DNA from: Ligilactobacillus sp. WC1T17
Lineage (GTDB): Bacteria > Bacillota > Bacilli > Lactobacillales > Lactobacillaceae
Reading direction: 5' to 3'
DNA length: 64,000 nt
Assembly (NCBI GenBank): GCA_900110005.1
Contig: FOCC01000001.1
Span: forward strand, 1 to 64,000
Each line of letters opens with the position of its first letter. Position 1 is the first letter of the stretch. Below are positions 25,240 to 33,840 of the stretch, piece by piece. The notes under the pieces were generated by a model, which ran no database searches, was not told the origin of the DNA, and saw only the letters and a list, made by a program, of their open reading frames with translations. Position numbers and translations under genes: made by a program.

Positions 25240-26253
25240 CTAAGCCTGCATAAACCGCTTTAAGAATGCCTTAAAAGTCAATTCCTGCTGATACTTTGCA
25301 TAGGCATTTGCGGCTAACTGCTGATATTTAGCTTCATTGGCCTTAATAGCTTCTAATTTAGCTGTCAAATCAGCAATATTTTCCGATTCATAAAAGCAAA
25401 CCTCATTTTCAGAGACATAATCTCTGATGGCAGGAATATCATTAACCAAAATCGGAACCCTATTGCTCATCGCTTGGAACATTACCATATGTCCGGCTGA
25501 AATTTCATCATCGCGCAAGGAAAGCACTAAGACTTGGGATCTTCCCATCACATTACCAAAGTTTTCGACAACAACATCAGACAAGACTTTAATTTTATCA
25601 GTGTCTAAATCATTCAACCGCCAAGGCTGGGTCGCAATTACTAAGGGGTAGGAATTGGTACAATTATTATAAGCCTGAACTAAGGTTGGATAATCGCGAT
25701 TACTGCCACCGCCGGAAAAGATATATTTTTCAGGCAATTTTTGCTTGGTATAGGGTGTAGCATTATCGTAATCAATGCCGTATTTGATAAATTTAAATTT
25801 ATTTATACCAAAAATTTTGGCGTAATATCCAACTTCCCTCTTACCATAAACAATGGCCTTGCTGATTCCTTTTAAGGATTTTTGGGTAAATAAAATTCTT
25901 AACTTGTAATACAATTTATTCTTTTTAGGCTCAAATAAAAAGCCGCCCAAATTAATTTTAGCTTTTTTGTTTTTCAACCCCAAAAAAATCCCCACAATGG
26001 GATTAATGCAATAGATATTATCGTAGTCATCTTTTAAAATTTGCTTGGCATAGTCATAGGATTTCTTCCAATACAAAATATGCTGCAGTAAAGATCCGAC
26101 CAGCTTATAATTTCTGACTTTACGAATGGTATCATCTTCATAGGCTGTATAAACGATATGATTATCTCCGCCTAAAGTTTCATTCATCAAGTTCAAAAAT
26201 TCAGCTTGCCGCTTTTGATAATCCAACCTGTCAATAATTAAAAGGTTCTTCAT
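25240..26253 (-). CDS. GT-B type glycosyltransferase
   Basis: A 337-residue soluble glycosyltransferase. N-terminal half MKNLLIIDRLDYQKRQ; C-terminal half has KYIFSGGGSNRDYPTLVQAY, the usual glycosyltransferase-4 loop region, and the acidic segment RDDEISAGHMVMFQAMSNRVP, which sits where family members bind the donor nucleotide. Donor and acceptor unknown. Flanked at 12-16 bases by the acyltransferase and the GT-C-like gene, so part of the same transcript. Confidence 0.8.
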   Translation of the reverse strand: MKNLLIIDRLDYQKRQAEFLNLMNETLGGDNHIVYTAYEDDTIRKVRNYKLVGSLLQHILYWKKSYDYAKQILKDDYDNIYCINPIVGIFLGLKNKKAKINLGGFLFEPKKNKLYYKLRILFTQKSLKGISKAIVYGKREVGYYAKIFGINKFKFIKYGIDYDNATPYTKQKLPEKYIFSGGGSNRDYPTLVQAYNNCTNSYPLVIATQPWRLNDLDTDKIKVLSDVVVENFGNVMGRSQVLVLSLRDDEISAGHMVMFQAMSNRVPILVNDIPAIRDYVSENEVCFYESENIADLTAKLEAIKANEAKYQQLAANAYAKYQQELTFKAFLKRFMQA

Positions 26254-26268
26254 TTAATTTCCTCCAAC

Positions 26269-27780
26269 TTAAGCTGTGGTATCCTGACGGTTCATCAAAG
26301 CAGCTTTCACTAATCTTAGCCTATTTAAGCTGCTTTCAAATGTGAGACTTAAAAGCACTAAGATGGTGGGCAAAAATTGAATTAAATATCTAGATCTTCC
26401 GCCTTCAAATAATAACAGGAAAATCATCCCGCCAATCACACCTAACCTTAACGTATCTAAAAATAAATCGGTCTTGTCATAGCCCAGCAGTAAAAATAGC
26501 AAGGCTAAACACCAGACCAGCTGCGCCACAAAATAAAAATCATGGAGATATTTTCCATCAGGATACAGGTATTCTTTAAAAATATTAGGCTTAACTTGGG
26601 CACTGACTAAGGTATAGGTATCCTTTGAATTAGCCAAGATAAACTGCCCTTCTTTAAGCCAGCCAAAAGTTCCATCAGCCGTATTTAAGCCCTGCTTAAC
26701 CATTAAAAATTTGAGATAGCCTAAAAAGCCGCGTTTTTTAAGCGTCATTTTAATATTAGCCTTGGAAATATCAATTCTTTCTTGTTTCGTTTTGGCGTCA
26801 TGATTTTCTTGGTAAAGTTTAGCCGAAAAACCTCCTGTCCCATACATCCCCATATCAACATAATGAATAGCCGGAAAAGCCCTGCTCTGATCAATTTTAA
26901 GCAGGGTTTGGTGTTTGACTTGGTGTGAAATAACCAGGTAACTTCCGCCCATCGTCAAAAACAAGATGACTACCGGAATAATTTTTTTGAAGTTGAATTC
27001 ATTAAACAAGGAAAATATGGTCCACAAAACAAAAGCAATTATCAAAATAATAGCCGTTGGTTTGATAAAATAGCCTACAATTGTCAAAAAGCCTAAAAGT
27101 AAAGTCGCCCCAAGTTTAACCGTTAATTTGTCAGTTTTATTAATGACAGCCAAACATAAAATCATCCCTGCTGCAAATGGCATCACCAATGTATCCGTAT
27201 AGGGAATGATAATCATCGGAAAAATAAACATCAGTAAAATTTGTGTCCAAACAGCTTTCAATAAATATTTTTTTTGATAGCTTAAAACAGTCACACAGTT
27301 AATAACTAAGGCTAAATCCACCATCAAAGTATTTAATAAATCAGCTTTCAACCAATAGTGCGCCGTCCCTGCCAGCTTGAAAAAAGCATTAAATATTATT
27401 AGGGAAAACAGGTTATTGGGATACATACTGTAATATGCATTTTCACCAGGATTGTGATTATGGATATAGTTGTAAAAATGCATCACATCAAAACCAACCG
27501 GCGGATGGGTCGCATACACTAAGCTCACTTGAAAAAGGACCGCCAGCACAAAGAATAATAAACTAATGAGCAGTTGATACCTGTAAGCTGTTTTTTTGAA
27601 AAAATATCCCCCAATCAACACAAGACCTATTCCAAGCGGAACTAAAAAGATTTTAGCTGTCGTCATGGTTAATAATAGGTTTGATGACCTGACCGCTGCA
27701 ATCAAAGATCCTAAAATCAAAAGGCTGAACAACCCTAAAAGCAGGTAGTGTCCACCCTGAAATATCTTCTTTCCCACCAT
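26269..27780 (-). CDS. GT-C-like membrane glycosyltransferase (candidate GtrC), paralogue 1
   Basis: A 503-residue protein with about twelve hydrophobic helices. The first external loop carries an acidic residue (PVGFDVMHFYNY) followed by YYSMYPNNLF, and the last third has a soluble part starting with KIDQSRAFPAIHYVDMGM. This layout is that of GT-C enzymes that use polyprenyl-phosphate sugars outside the membrane. A related protein lies at 28.7-30.3 kb, sharing YPNN and DxSRAF. The two flank a GtrB-like gene. Specific family assignment uncertain. Confidence 0.65.
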   Translation of the reverse strand: MVGKKIFQGGHYLLLGLFSLLILGSLIAAVRSSNLLLTMTTAKIFLVPLGIGLVLIGGYFFKKTAYRYQLLISLLFFVLAVLFQVSLVYATHPPVGFDVMHFYNYIHNHNPGENAYYSMYPNNLFSLIIFNAFFKLAGTAHYWLKADLLNTLMVDLALVINCVTVLSYQKKYLLKAVWTQILLMFIFPMIIIPYTDTLVMPFAAGMILCLAVINKTDKLTVKLGATLLLGFLTIVGYFIKPTAIILIIAFVLWTIFSLFNEFNFKKIIPVVILFLTMGGSYLVISHQVKHQTLLKIDQSRAFPAIHYVDMGMYGTGGFSAKLYQENHDAKTKQERIDISKANIKMTLKKRGFLGYLKFLMVKQGLNTADGTFGWLKEGQFILANSKDTYTLVSAQVKPNIFKEYLYPDGKYLHDFYFVAQLVWCLALLFLLLGYDKTDLFLDTLRLGVIGGMIFLLLFEGGRSRYLIQFLPTILVLLSLTFESSLNRLRLVKAALMNRQDTTA

Positions 27781-28742
27781 TATTTATTCTCCTTTTTGGA
27801 ATAATCATCTTCTTCAATTCTAAAGCGGGGACGTCTTTTAACTTCCATAAAAGCTTTACCAACGTATTCACCAATAACACCGATACTAATGAGCTGCACT
27901 CCGCCTAAAACCCAGATTGATATCATTAGTGAAGCCCAGCCGTCAACGGTGTGGCCGCTTATTTTTTGAATAATCGCATAGATGAATAGGATAATGCCGA
28001 TAATGGTAATCATAAAGCCCAGGTTCATCACCATTTTGATGGGGGCCGTTGAAAAAGAGGTAATGCCATCTACCGCAAATTTAAGCATCTTGCGCAAAGG
28101 ATACTTTGATTCGCCGGCAAAGCGTTCTTTTCTGGCATAATAAACCTTGGTTGACTTGTAACCCACCATTGGCACCATCGCTCTTAAAAAGAGATTTCTT
28201 TCCTTGAACTCAAGCAGACCCTGTGTAGCCCTTTGACTTAATAAGCGAAAATCAGCTGAATTAGAAACCAGCTCAACCCCTAATTTCTTCATGAGTCCAT
28301 AATAGGCCAAAGCTGTATTGCGTTTAAAGAAAGTATCGGTTTCACGACTGCTTCTAACCCCATAAATAACCTCATAGCCTTCATGATACTTAGCCACCAT
28401 TTCATAAATCGCATTGACATCATCTTGCAGGTCAGCATCAATTGTAATCAGCAGATCTGAATCTTTCACTGCCGTCGTCATCCCCGCTAAAAGGGCATTT
28501 TGGTGGCCATAATTGCGGGCAAACTTCAGGCCGGTTACATAAGGATATTCATCTTCATATTTTTTGATCAAATCCCAGGTTCTATCTTGTGAACCATCAT
28601 TAACAAATAAAATTTTGCTATCATTATCAATTTGACCTTGCTTAATCAGGTTGGTCAAAATCAGCCCCAATGCTTGGACTGTTTCGGGTAAAACTTCTTC
28701 TTCATTATAACAAGGAACAATTATCGTTAATTTATTACTCAT
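27780..28742 (-). CDS. GT2 family polyprenyl-phosphate glycosyltransferase (GtrB-like)
   Basis: A 320-residue GT-A enzyme with two C-terminal helices. Motifs: TIIVPCYNEEEVLP, FVNDGSQDRTWD, and LLITIDADLQDDVNA with the metal-binding DAD; FKRNTALAYYGLMKKL and RRPRFRIEEDD at the end are typical of the GtrB/YfdH group. It should make undecaprenyl-phosphate-sugar used by the adjacent GT-C-like proteins. Start chosen at ATG 28742 (after GGAGA), overlapping the preceding gene by 8 bases; its stop overlaps or abuts the next gene at 27780, so translation of the three is coupled. Confidence 0.9.
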   Translation of the reverse strand: MSNKLTIIVPCYNEEEVLPETVQALGLILTNLIKQGQIDNDSKILFVNDGSQDRTWDLIKKYEDEYPYVTGLKFARNYGHQNALLAGMTTAVKDSDLLITIDADLQDDVNAIYEMVAKYHEGYEVIYGVRSSRETDTFFKRNTALAYYGLMKKLGVELVSNSADFRLLSQRATQGLLEFKERNLFLRAMVPMVGYKSTKVYYARKERFAGESKYPLRKMLKFAVDGITSFSTAPIKMVMNLGFMITIIGIILFIYAIIQKISGHTVDGWASLMISIWVLGGVQLISIGVIGEYVGKAFMEVKRRPRFRIEEDDYSKKENK

Positions 28743-30252
28743 TTTCTCTCCATCTTTCACTTAAGTTAGCGTACCCAAGACCGGATAAAACCAATAAATA
28801 AGGCAAAATTTGAATGGCATACCGTGCTGCCCCGCCTTCAAAAAGAACCAAAAATAACATCATACCAAAAGCCGTCAGCTTAATTAAGATGGAAAATGAA
28901 CTAAAATCACCTAAGCTAAATAAAATGCCCAAAAGCATCAAAGTCCAAAATAATTGGATGATAAACTTAAAATTCATCGTATAAGTAGCTGATCTTGGCT
29001 TAAAGAAGTATTTGCTAAATTTATTCGCCTTATGGTAAGGAGCTAAAAATTGCTTGCTCCAGCCCCAAGAAAGACCGCCGTTGCTAATCGTTGCCATGTG
29101 CTTTTTAATAGCAAAGTGTTGGTAATTCCAAATACCTCTGGTTTTTAAGCGGTGTTTAAAAACTTTCAAATCGGCCTTAGTCCGTTCTTTAGGGTCTTTA
29201 ATCTGGTACCCCCGAACAACATCAGGATAATAATAATACCCATTGCCATGAACACCCATCGCCATAAAATGTGCAAATGAAAAAGCCCGGCTGCTATCAA
29301 TCTTAACCACGTTATTGTGATTTTTATAACTGTTAAAAACCCCCGCATAAATGAATAAGGGCACTAAAAAAACGGCTGCAAATTTCAAAAACTGTTTATA
29401 GTTAGTTTTCAAATGTCCAAGATTTGCTTTACTAAGGTTAAACAAAAGCATCAATGCTAAAGCAATAAAGAAAATAATCGTGGATGGCTTAAGGGTATAT
29501 TGCACATAAAGCAAAACACCTAATAAGCCCAATACCAGGTAGCTTTTAACATTCATTTTGGATAAATGCTTACCTAAGTATAAAAAGCCAAAAACATTTA
29601 GTGAGCCAAAGAAAAAAGCATATTGATCACTGTAAGGCAAACTGCACCAAGGTGTTAGGCACATTAAAACCCAACCAAAAAAGCCGGCAAAATAGGCAGC
29701 TTGGGGCTGAAGATAATTCTTTAAAGCATAAAAAACTAATAAAACCCCGCCATCCAACAAAATAAGGTTGAGATAATTCATCAGATAAGTCAATTCAGCT
29801 AACGACGGTTTGCCTGCCAGCAAATACACAAAATGCTCAAAATAAAGTAAAGCTAGATTATTCGGATAAACCGAAAAATAATCTGGATCAGCAATCTTTT
29901 TACCCGCAGCCTGTCTGAGCAAAGTAACCGGATCCCAGTTGCTGACACCCGTTAATTGCCAAATTAAATACAGCTGCCACATGACGGTTAAAATCCCTAA
30001 GCCGATTAAAAAAGCCTTTTTAAAGTGCTTAAGCCCAGCTAATTTAGCTTTTAAGCCTGGAGATGAGATGTGATTAACATGGCACAAAAGCACAACCACA
30101 GCGAAAATCAGGCAAATATCAAATAATTTAATAATTCCGTCGCCGGATTTTAAATAGTTATAATTCAGCTGCGCCATCGCACCTAAGACTCCAAATAAAA
30201 TTGCTACTGCAAAAATAAAGTTAATTAAACTGTAGATATTTTTTTTTAACAT
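28735..30252 (-). CDS. GT-C-like membrane glycosyltransferase (candidate GtrC), paralogue 2
   Basis: A 505-residue protein with about twelve hydrophobic helices, same plan as the one at 26.3-27.8 kb: an acidic first loop (SNWDPVTLLRQA), YFSVYPNNLALLYFEH, and VVKIDSSRAFSFAHFMAMGVHG in the external C-terminal part. Probably an extracytoplasmic sugar transferase using the lipid-linked sugar made by the neighbouring GtrB-like enzyme. The start ATG sits close behind the Gtf3-like gene. Sequence divergence from its paralogue suggests different acceptor or donor. Confidence 0.65.
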   Translation of the reverse strand: MLKKNIYSLINFIFAVAILFGVLGAMAQLNYNYLKSGDGIIKLFDICLIFAVVVLLCHVNHISSPGLKAKLAGLKHFKKAFLIGLGILTVMWQLYLIWQLTGVSNWDPVTLLRQAAGKKIADPDYFSVYPNNLALLYFEHFVYLLAGKPSLAELTYLMNYLNLILLDGGVLLVFYALKNYLQPQAAYFAGFFGWVLMCLTPWCSLPYSDQYAFFFGSLNVFGFLYLGKHLSKMNVKSYLVLGLLGVLLYVQYTLKPSTIIFFIALALMLLFNLSKANLGHLKTNYKQFLKFAAVFLVPLFIYAGVFNSYKNHNNVVKIDSSRAFSFAHFMAMGVHGNGYYYYPDVVRGYQIKDPKERTKADLKVFKHRLKTRGIWNYQHFAIKKHMATISNGGLSWGWSKQFLAPYHKANKFSKYFFKPRSATYTMNFKFIIQLFWTLMLLGILFSLGDFSSFSILIKLTAFGMMLFLVLFEGGAARYAIQILPYLLVLSGLGYANLSERWRENE

Positions 30253-30253
30253 A

Positions 30254-31306
30254 TTATGCCCCTTTAATTGCTTTTAAAACCGCCTCTTCAGTAAAACTGC
30301 CCTGGCGGACCTTTTGGGAAATTACTTTGACATTGGCTTTGATTTGCTGATAATCAGCATCTGTCATCTTAGCTAAAAGAGCTGGCACATCATTTAAGCT
30401 GTCAACGGCTAAGCCCACCTTATGTTCCTCCACAAAAGCGGCTAAGGCACTCTTGGACCAAACAATCACCGGCAGTTCAGCAGCCATATACATAGAAAAT
30501 TTAAAAGGATTATTATAGCGCAGATAGTTACCAAAATTGCCGGCACAGGTATCAACTGACGTGCCATCCCACACAAGTCCGAAGCGTCCCTTCATCGTAG
30601 AAACATCTTCTGCTTTAAAAGAGCCATGGTAAGTAACATTAGCGGCATTTTTAGCGTTATTTTCAGCATAGTTAACCCCATATAGGCGATATTTAGGGCT
30701 TTTGGGAAGCTTATAAGCGTAGCCCGCTTTATTTTCAGCCAAATTGCCCGCAATGATGATACTATTTTCGGTATCGCTTTGCGCCACCGGACTGGAGGTC
30801 AAATAATCAAAAAGGCCTAATGAAATAAGCTTATCTTTAGAAATCCCCCAGGAAATCATCTCTTTTTTCATAGCTTCATTATGGACAATAATTTTATTAT
30901 ATTCGTTTAAAAGCGTGCTTTCTTTCATTTTAAACTTCAATTTGGCAAATTTGCTGAAAGAAGGATCATCTTTATAGCGGATATATTGCAAATCATGCAC
31001 TAAAACGAGGGCCTCAACCTGCTTTTTGTGCAATTTTTTTAAAATACGCTTCAAAAAAAGAGAATTTGGCGTCGGAAATTGGAAAAATAATTTATCGCCG
31101 GGCTTTAACATTTTAATCTTTTCATTTAACTGCAAGTATAGCCCCAGCCCTCTGGTCAGTGTGTTACCTTCAGGTGTTGTCCAAGCTTTAGGCACTTCAA
31201 GACGGACAAAGCCCAGTTTTTCTAAGACTTCGGTCACATCTGTCCTAGGTTTTGAGGTCGCTGTCCGAATATCACTTTTCTTGGGTTCACCAATAAAATA
31301 GTTCAT
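30254..31306 (-). CDS. WbbI/Gtf3-like glycosyltransferase, candidate galactofuranosyltransferase
   Basis: A 350-residue GT-B enzyme resembling the Gtf3/WbbI group: long N-terminal half with VLVHDLQYIRYKDDPSF and a C-terminal half with GRFGLVWDGTSVDTC and YNNPFKFSMYMAAELPVIVW, where the NPFKF/SMY region binds the donor. WbbI is a beta-1,6-galactofuranosyltransferase; the presence of glf in the cluster supports a Galf donor here. First gene of the minus-strand run that continues to 24.2 kb. Sure of the family, less so of the sugar. Confidence 0.75.
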   Translation of the reverse strand: MNYFIGEPKKSDIRTATSKPRTDVTEVLEKLGFVRLEVPKAWTTPEGNTLTRGLGLYLQLNEKIKMLKPGDKLFFQFPTPNSLFLKRILKKLHKKQVEALVLVHDLQYIRYKDDPSFSKFAKLKFKMKESTLLNEYNKIIVHNEAMKKEMISWGISKDKLISLGLFDYLTSSPVAQSDTENSIIIAGNLAENKAGYAYKLPKSPKYRLYGVNYAENNAKNAANVTYHGSFKAEDVSTMKGRFGLVWDGTSVDTCAGNFGNYLRYNNPFKFSMYMAAELPVIVWSKSALAAFVEEHKVGLAVDSLNDVPALLAKMTDADYQQIKANVKVISQKVRQGSFTEEAVLKAIKGA

Positions 31307-31389
31307 TTTTATCTCCTATTATTTTTCTTAACCATAATTTTAGTTATCATTTTGATTATAGTAAAAAAACGCCCGAAGCTCAATAACAT

Positions 31390-31419
31390 AAAAAAGCCCT
31401 GCTATGATAGCAGGGCTCA
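31390..31419 (-). terminator. intrinsic terminator after the permease remnant
   Basis: Minus strand arms AGCCCTGCTA and TAGCAGGGCT, short loop, then six T. It still ends the decayed permease gene. Confidence 0.88.
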
Positions 31420-31425
31420 TTAAAG

Positions 31426-32075
31426 CTATTTTTGCTTTCTACGCTCCAGTTTGCGCAGCAATGGTAAAATAAGGCCCGTGCCAAATAAGAAGAGCACTAC
31501 GACAATATTAATCCACAATTGCTTAAACCAGGGTTGTGGCAGCTGTAAAAATATAACTGTTAATTGGGCGGCCATTCTTATTTTTCTTAAGCAGCTAGCT
31601 TGGCATATATTGAACGGTCGTATCGGCAGCCAAAAAGCGGCTGGCAGCATCAATTAAAGCCGCAATTTCAACCAATAATGTGACTAAACAAACAATTGAA
31701 TAAGCATACATCAAAGTATTGCCCATGCCTGCTTCCTGTCCCAGTAATTGGAAGGCATAGTAGTTATCGTTCATTTTAAAGTCATTAGGAACATGTTTGG
31801 TGTCAAATAAAACGGCCAAGCCTAAAGTTTCAAAGATTACCATGAAAGCCGACATAAAGAACAAAAGCCACATGGTTTTAGGAAAGTCTTTATTAGGCTT
31901 TTTTAAACGGGAAATATATGGCGCAGCTAATTCAGCCCCTGACATCGCAAAAATCAGCATACTTGCACTGGAGAAGTAATGCAGGCTTAAGTGGGGTTTG
32001 ATATTGGTCCAAGTCAGCTTTGCGGCAATATGTCCGCCATGTGTTAAAGACCAAATAATCATGATGTTGAACTGG
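31426..32075 (-). pseudogene. amino acid permease remnant (GadC/YjeM-like), 5' truncated and internally deleted
   Basis: The frame 32080-31595 reads like the middle of the permease at 7.4-8.8 kb (shared GGHIA, GAEL-APY, YYAFQLLG, GNTLMYA) but begins at what would be about residue 180, then stops after FLAADTTVQYMPS. The next stretch, 31653-31426 in another frame, matches the C-terminal helix (FLFGTGLILPLLRKLERR), so an internal segment of about ninety residues and the reading frame are lost. The 5' part is replaced at about 32.07 kb by the tail of an ornithine decarboxylase gene on the other strand. It was probably an ornithine/putrescine exchanger, by analogy with other decarboxylase loci. 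Confidence 0.85.
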
Positions 32076-32286
32076 ACCAACTGCCCGGACGGATTGCCTT
32101 AGAAGGGGCTTTGCCATATCCACCAGGGGTCTTTATCGTCGCTCCCGGTGAAAAATGGCGTAAGCTTGATATTGACTACTTCAAGGTCTTACTTGCCTTA
32201 GCTGACAAGTTCCCCGGCTTTGAGCCCGAAATCCAAGGTGTCTACCAAGAAAATAGTCAAGTATTAGCCGAAGTTTTAAAAGCATA
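32065..32286 (+). pseudogene. 3' remnant of an inducible ornithine decarboxylase gene
   Basis: Plus-strand frame 32065-32286 translates to a tail with the stretches GRIALEGALPYPPGVFIVAPGE, KLDIDYFKVLLALADKFPGF, and EPEIQGVY. These match the C-terminal domain of the prokaryotic ornithine/lysine decarboxylase family (for example Lactobacillus 30a OdcI; E. coli SpeF). About 74 codons of some 700 remain, without start codon or PLP-binding domain. It meets the permease remnant head to head, as expected if one deletion removed the divergent promoter region and both 5' ends. Not functional. Confidence 0.8.
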
Positions 32287-32312
32287 AAAAAAGCTGGTTA
32301 AACCAGCTTTTT
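32286..32312. terminator. bidirectional intrinsic terminator
   Basis: Stem AAAGCTGGTT / AACCAGCTTT with A and T runs, between the decarboxylase remnant and the DUF1361 gene. Confidence 0.88.
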
Positions 32313-32963
32313 TTAGTCTGCATTATTGGTGTGACGATAAAAAGTTAAACTAAACCACAGCGCCAATTGTAATAAAAACATCAGGGTAATAAAGGCTATG
32401 ACTTTAACATTCCACATACCTAAGATAAGCTTTAGGCTGTATTTAGGACTCGTGATTAAATTAGTCGTATTTAGCCGCAAAAAACGGCCAATATAAATCC
32501 CAACGGCACCTAGAAAAAGCAAGATGGAAACAACTAATGTCTGCCAAAAATAGCCGGCTTTATGGAGTTTTTTGACGATTGTTTTAGCCACATAATCAGC
32601 ACTCCAAATCCCCATCGTCGCACATATAAAAGCATAGGCCACCAGGTTGGCAAAGTAAAACCACATATGCAGGTTAAACACCATCAAACCGGAGGCGTCA
32701 AAAGGATAAACGCTCGTCAAGTGGAATAAATCCGTCAACGTATATGGCGCATTGGGATAAAATGCTAACCACACCAAAAAGATAGGCCAATAAATTAAAT
32801 TATTCTGTTTCGCTTTCAGATGAAAAGCGGCTTCGGTTGAAAGGTACGCTAAAAAAGTATTCACATAAAACCACTGCCAGGGTGATTTACGTAAAATAAA
32901 ATAAGCATAGATAACAAAGAAATAATAACAGCCTCTAACCATCCATTTTAATTTAGTTTGCAT
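32313..32963 (-). CDS. DUF1361 membrane protein
   Basis: A 216-residue protein with about six hydrophobic helices. The segments NTFLAYLSTEAAFHL, WLAFYPNAPYTLTDLFHL and FLGAVGIYIGRFLRLN are the DUF1361 signature (NAPYxLTDL, IGRFxRxNSW-like). Role unknown. It starts 10 bases after thrB on the same strand, with AGGGGTG as ribosome site, so it may ride on the hom-thrB transcript; a link to threonine metabolism is not implied. Confidence 0.82.
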   Translation of the reverse strand: MQTKLKWMVRGCYYFFVIYAYFILRKSPWQWFYVNTFLAYLSTEAAFHLKAKQNNLIYWPIFLVWLAFYPNAPYTLTDLFHLTSVYPFDASGLMVFNLHMWFYFANLVAYAFICATMGIWSADYVAKTIVKKLHKAGYFWQTLVVSILLFLGAVGIYIGRFLRLNTTNLITSPKYSLKLILGMWNVKVIAFITLMFLLQLALWFSLTFYRHTNNAD

Positions 32964-32973
32964 AAAATCACCC

Positions 32974-33840
32974 CTATTTCAAAATTTGATATCCTTGGCG
33001 GTCGACTTTTAACACCTGATAATCATCGGTTAAGCCCTGCTTGCGGCCTGCTTCAATAAATGCTTTGACCTTATCTTGAGCCAAAACGGTCATCACCGTG
33101 GGGCCGGCACCACTCAAATACGTCGCATAAGCCCCTATTTGGTGGCCAATTTGGCGCAAAGTTGTTAAATGCGGAACTAATTTTTCACGATATGGTTCAT
33201 GATACTGGTCTTGTTCCATTAGCTGCCCTGCTTTTTTGATGTCACCTAAAGCCAGCGCTGCCACTAAAGCATTCCCGATACTGCCGGCTAAAACTGCCTT
33301 GGAATACGTTAAATTTTGCGGCAGGACCTTTCTAGCCTCAATCGTAGCTAAATTATACTTAGGAATATAGGCTACCAAGGAAACATCTGGAAAAGTCAGT
33401 TTAACCGTGGCGACTTTTGTCTGGTCCATAGCCGATACCGTCAAATCTCCCAAGATAGCCGGCGCCACATTATCCGGGTGGCCTTCCATTTGGGCTGCTA
33501 GTTGTAAAATATCATCGTCACTTAAATGCATCTCACCTAAAATATTAGCAAGCACAATTCCGGCCACAATTGCCGTCGATGAGCTTCCTAAGCCATGGGC
33601 AATCGGAATTTCACTTTTAACTCTTAAACGGTGCGGAGTTAAATTGGGATTGACTTTTAAGGCTGTTTGGACCAGCATATTTCTTTGATCATGCGGAATA
33701 AAATACCCCATCCGGTGGTCAACATACCAATTTTCGATTTTTTCACCAATCGAAACCGTCAAATACCGGTCTAAGGCTAACCCCAGGGAATCAAAACCGG
33801 GGCCAAGATTGGCGGTCGTTGCTGGAATAATAATTCTCAT
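32974..33840 (-). CDS. thrB: homoserine kinase
   Basis: A 288-residue GHMP kinase that phosphorylates L-homoserine with ATP. Motifs: IPATTANLGPGFDSLGLAL near the N-terminus (substrate side), the ATP loop PIAHGLGSSSTAIVAG around residue 90, and the C-terminal SGAGPTVM. Length is typical. It follows hom with no gap (33840/33841), so the two form an operon; thrC is divergent. Together they make threonine from aspartate semialdehyde; the earlier aspartate-kinase steps are not in this window. Confidence 0.95.
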   Translation of the reverse strand: MRIIIPATTANLGPGFDSLGLALDRYLTVSIGEKIENWYVDHRMGYFIPHDQRNMLVQTALKVNPNLTPHRLRVKSEIPIAHGLGSSSTAIVAGIVLANILGEMHLSDDDILQLAAQMEGHPDNVAPAILGDLTVSAMDQTKVATVKLTFPDVSLVAYIPKYNLATIEARKVLPQNLTYSKAVLAGSIGNALVAALALGDIKKAGQLMEQDQYHEPYREKLVPHLTTLRQIGHQIGAYATYLSGAGPTVMTVLAQDKVKAFIEAGRKQGLTDDYQVLKVDRQGYQILK

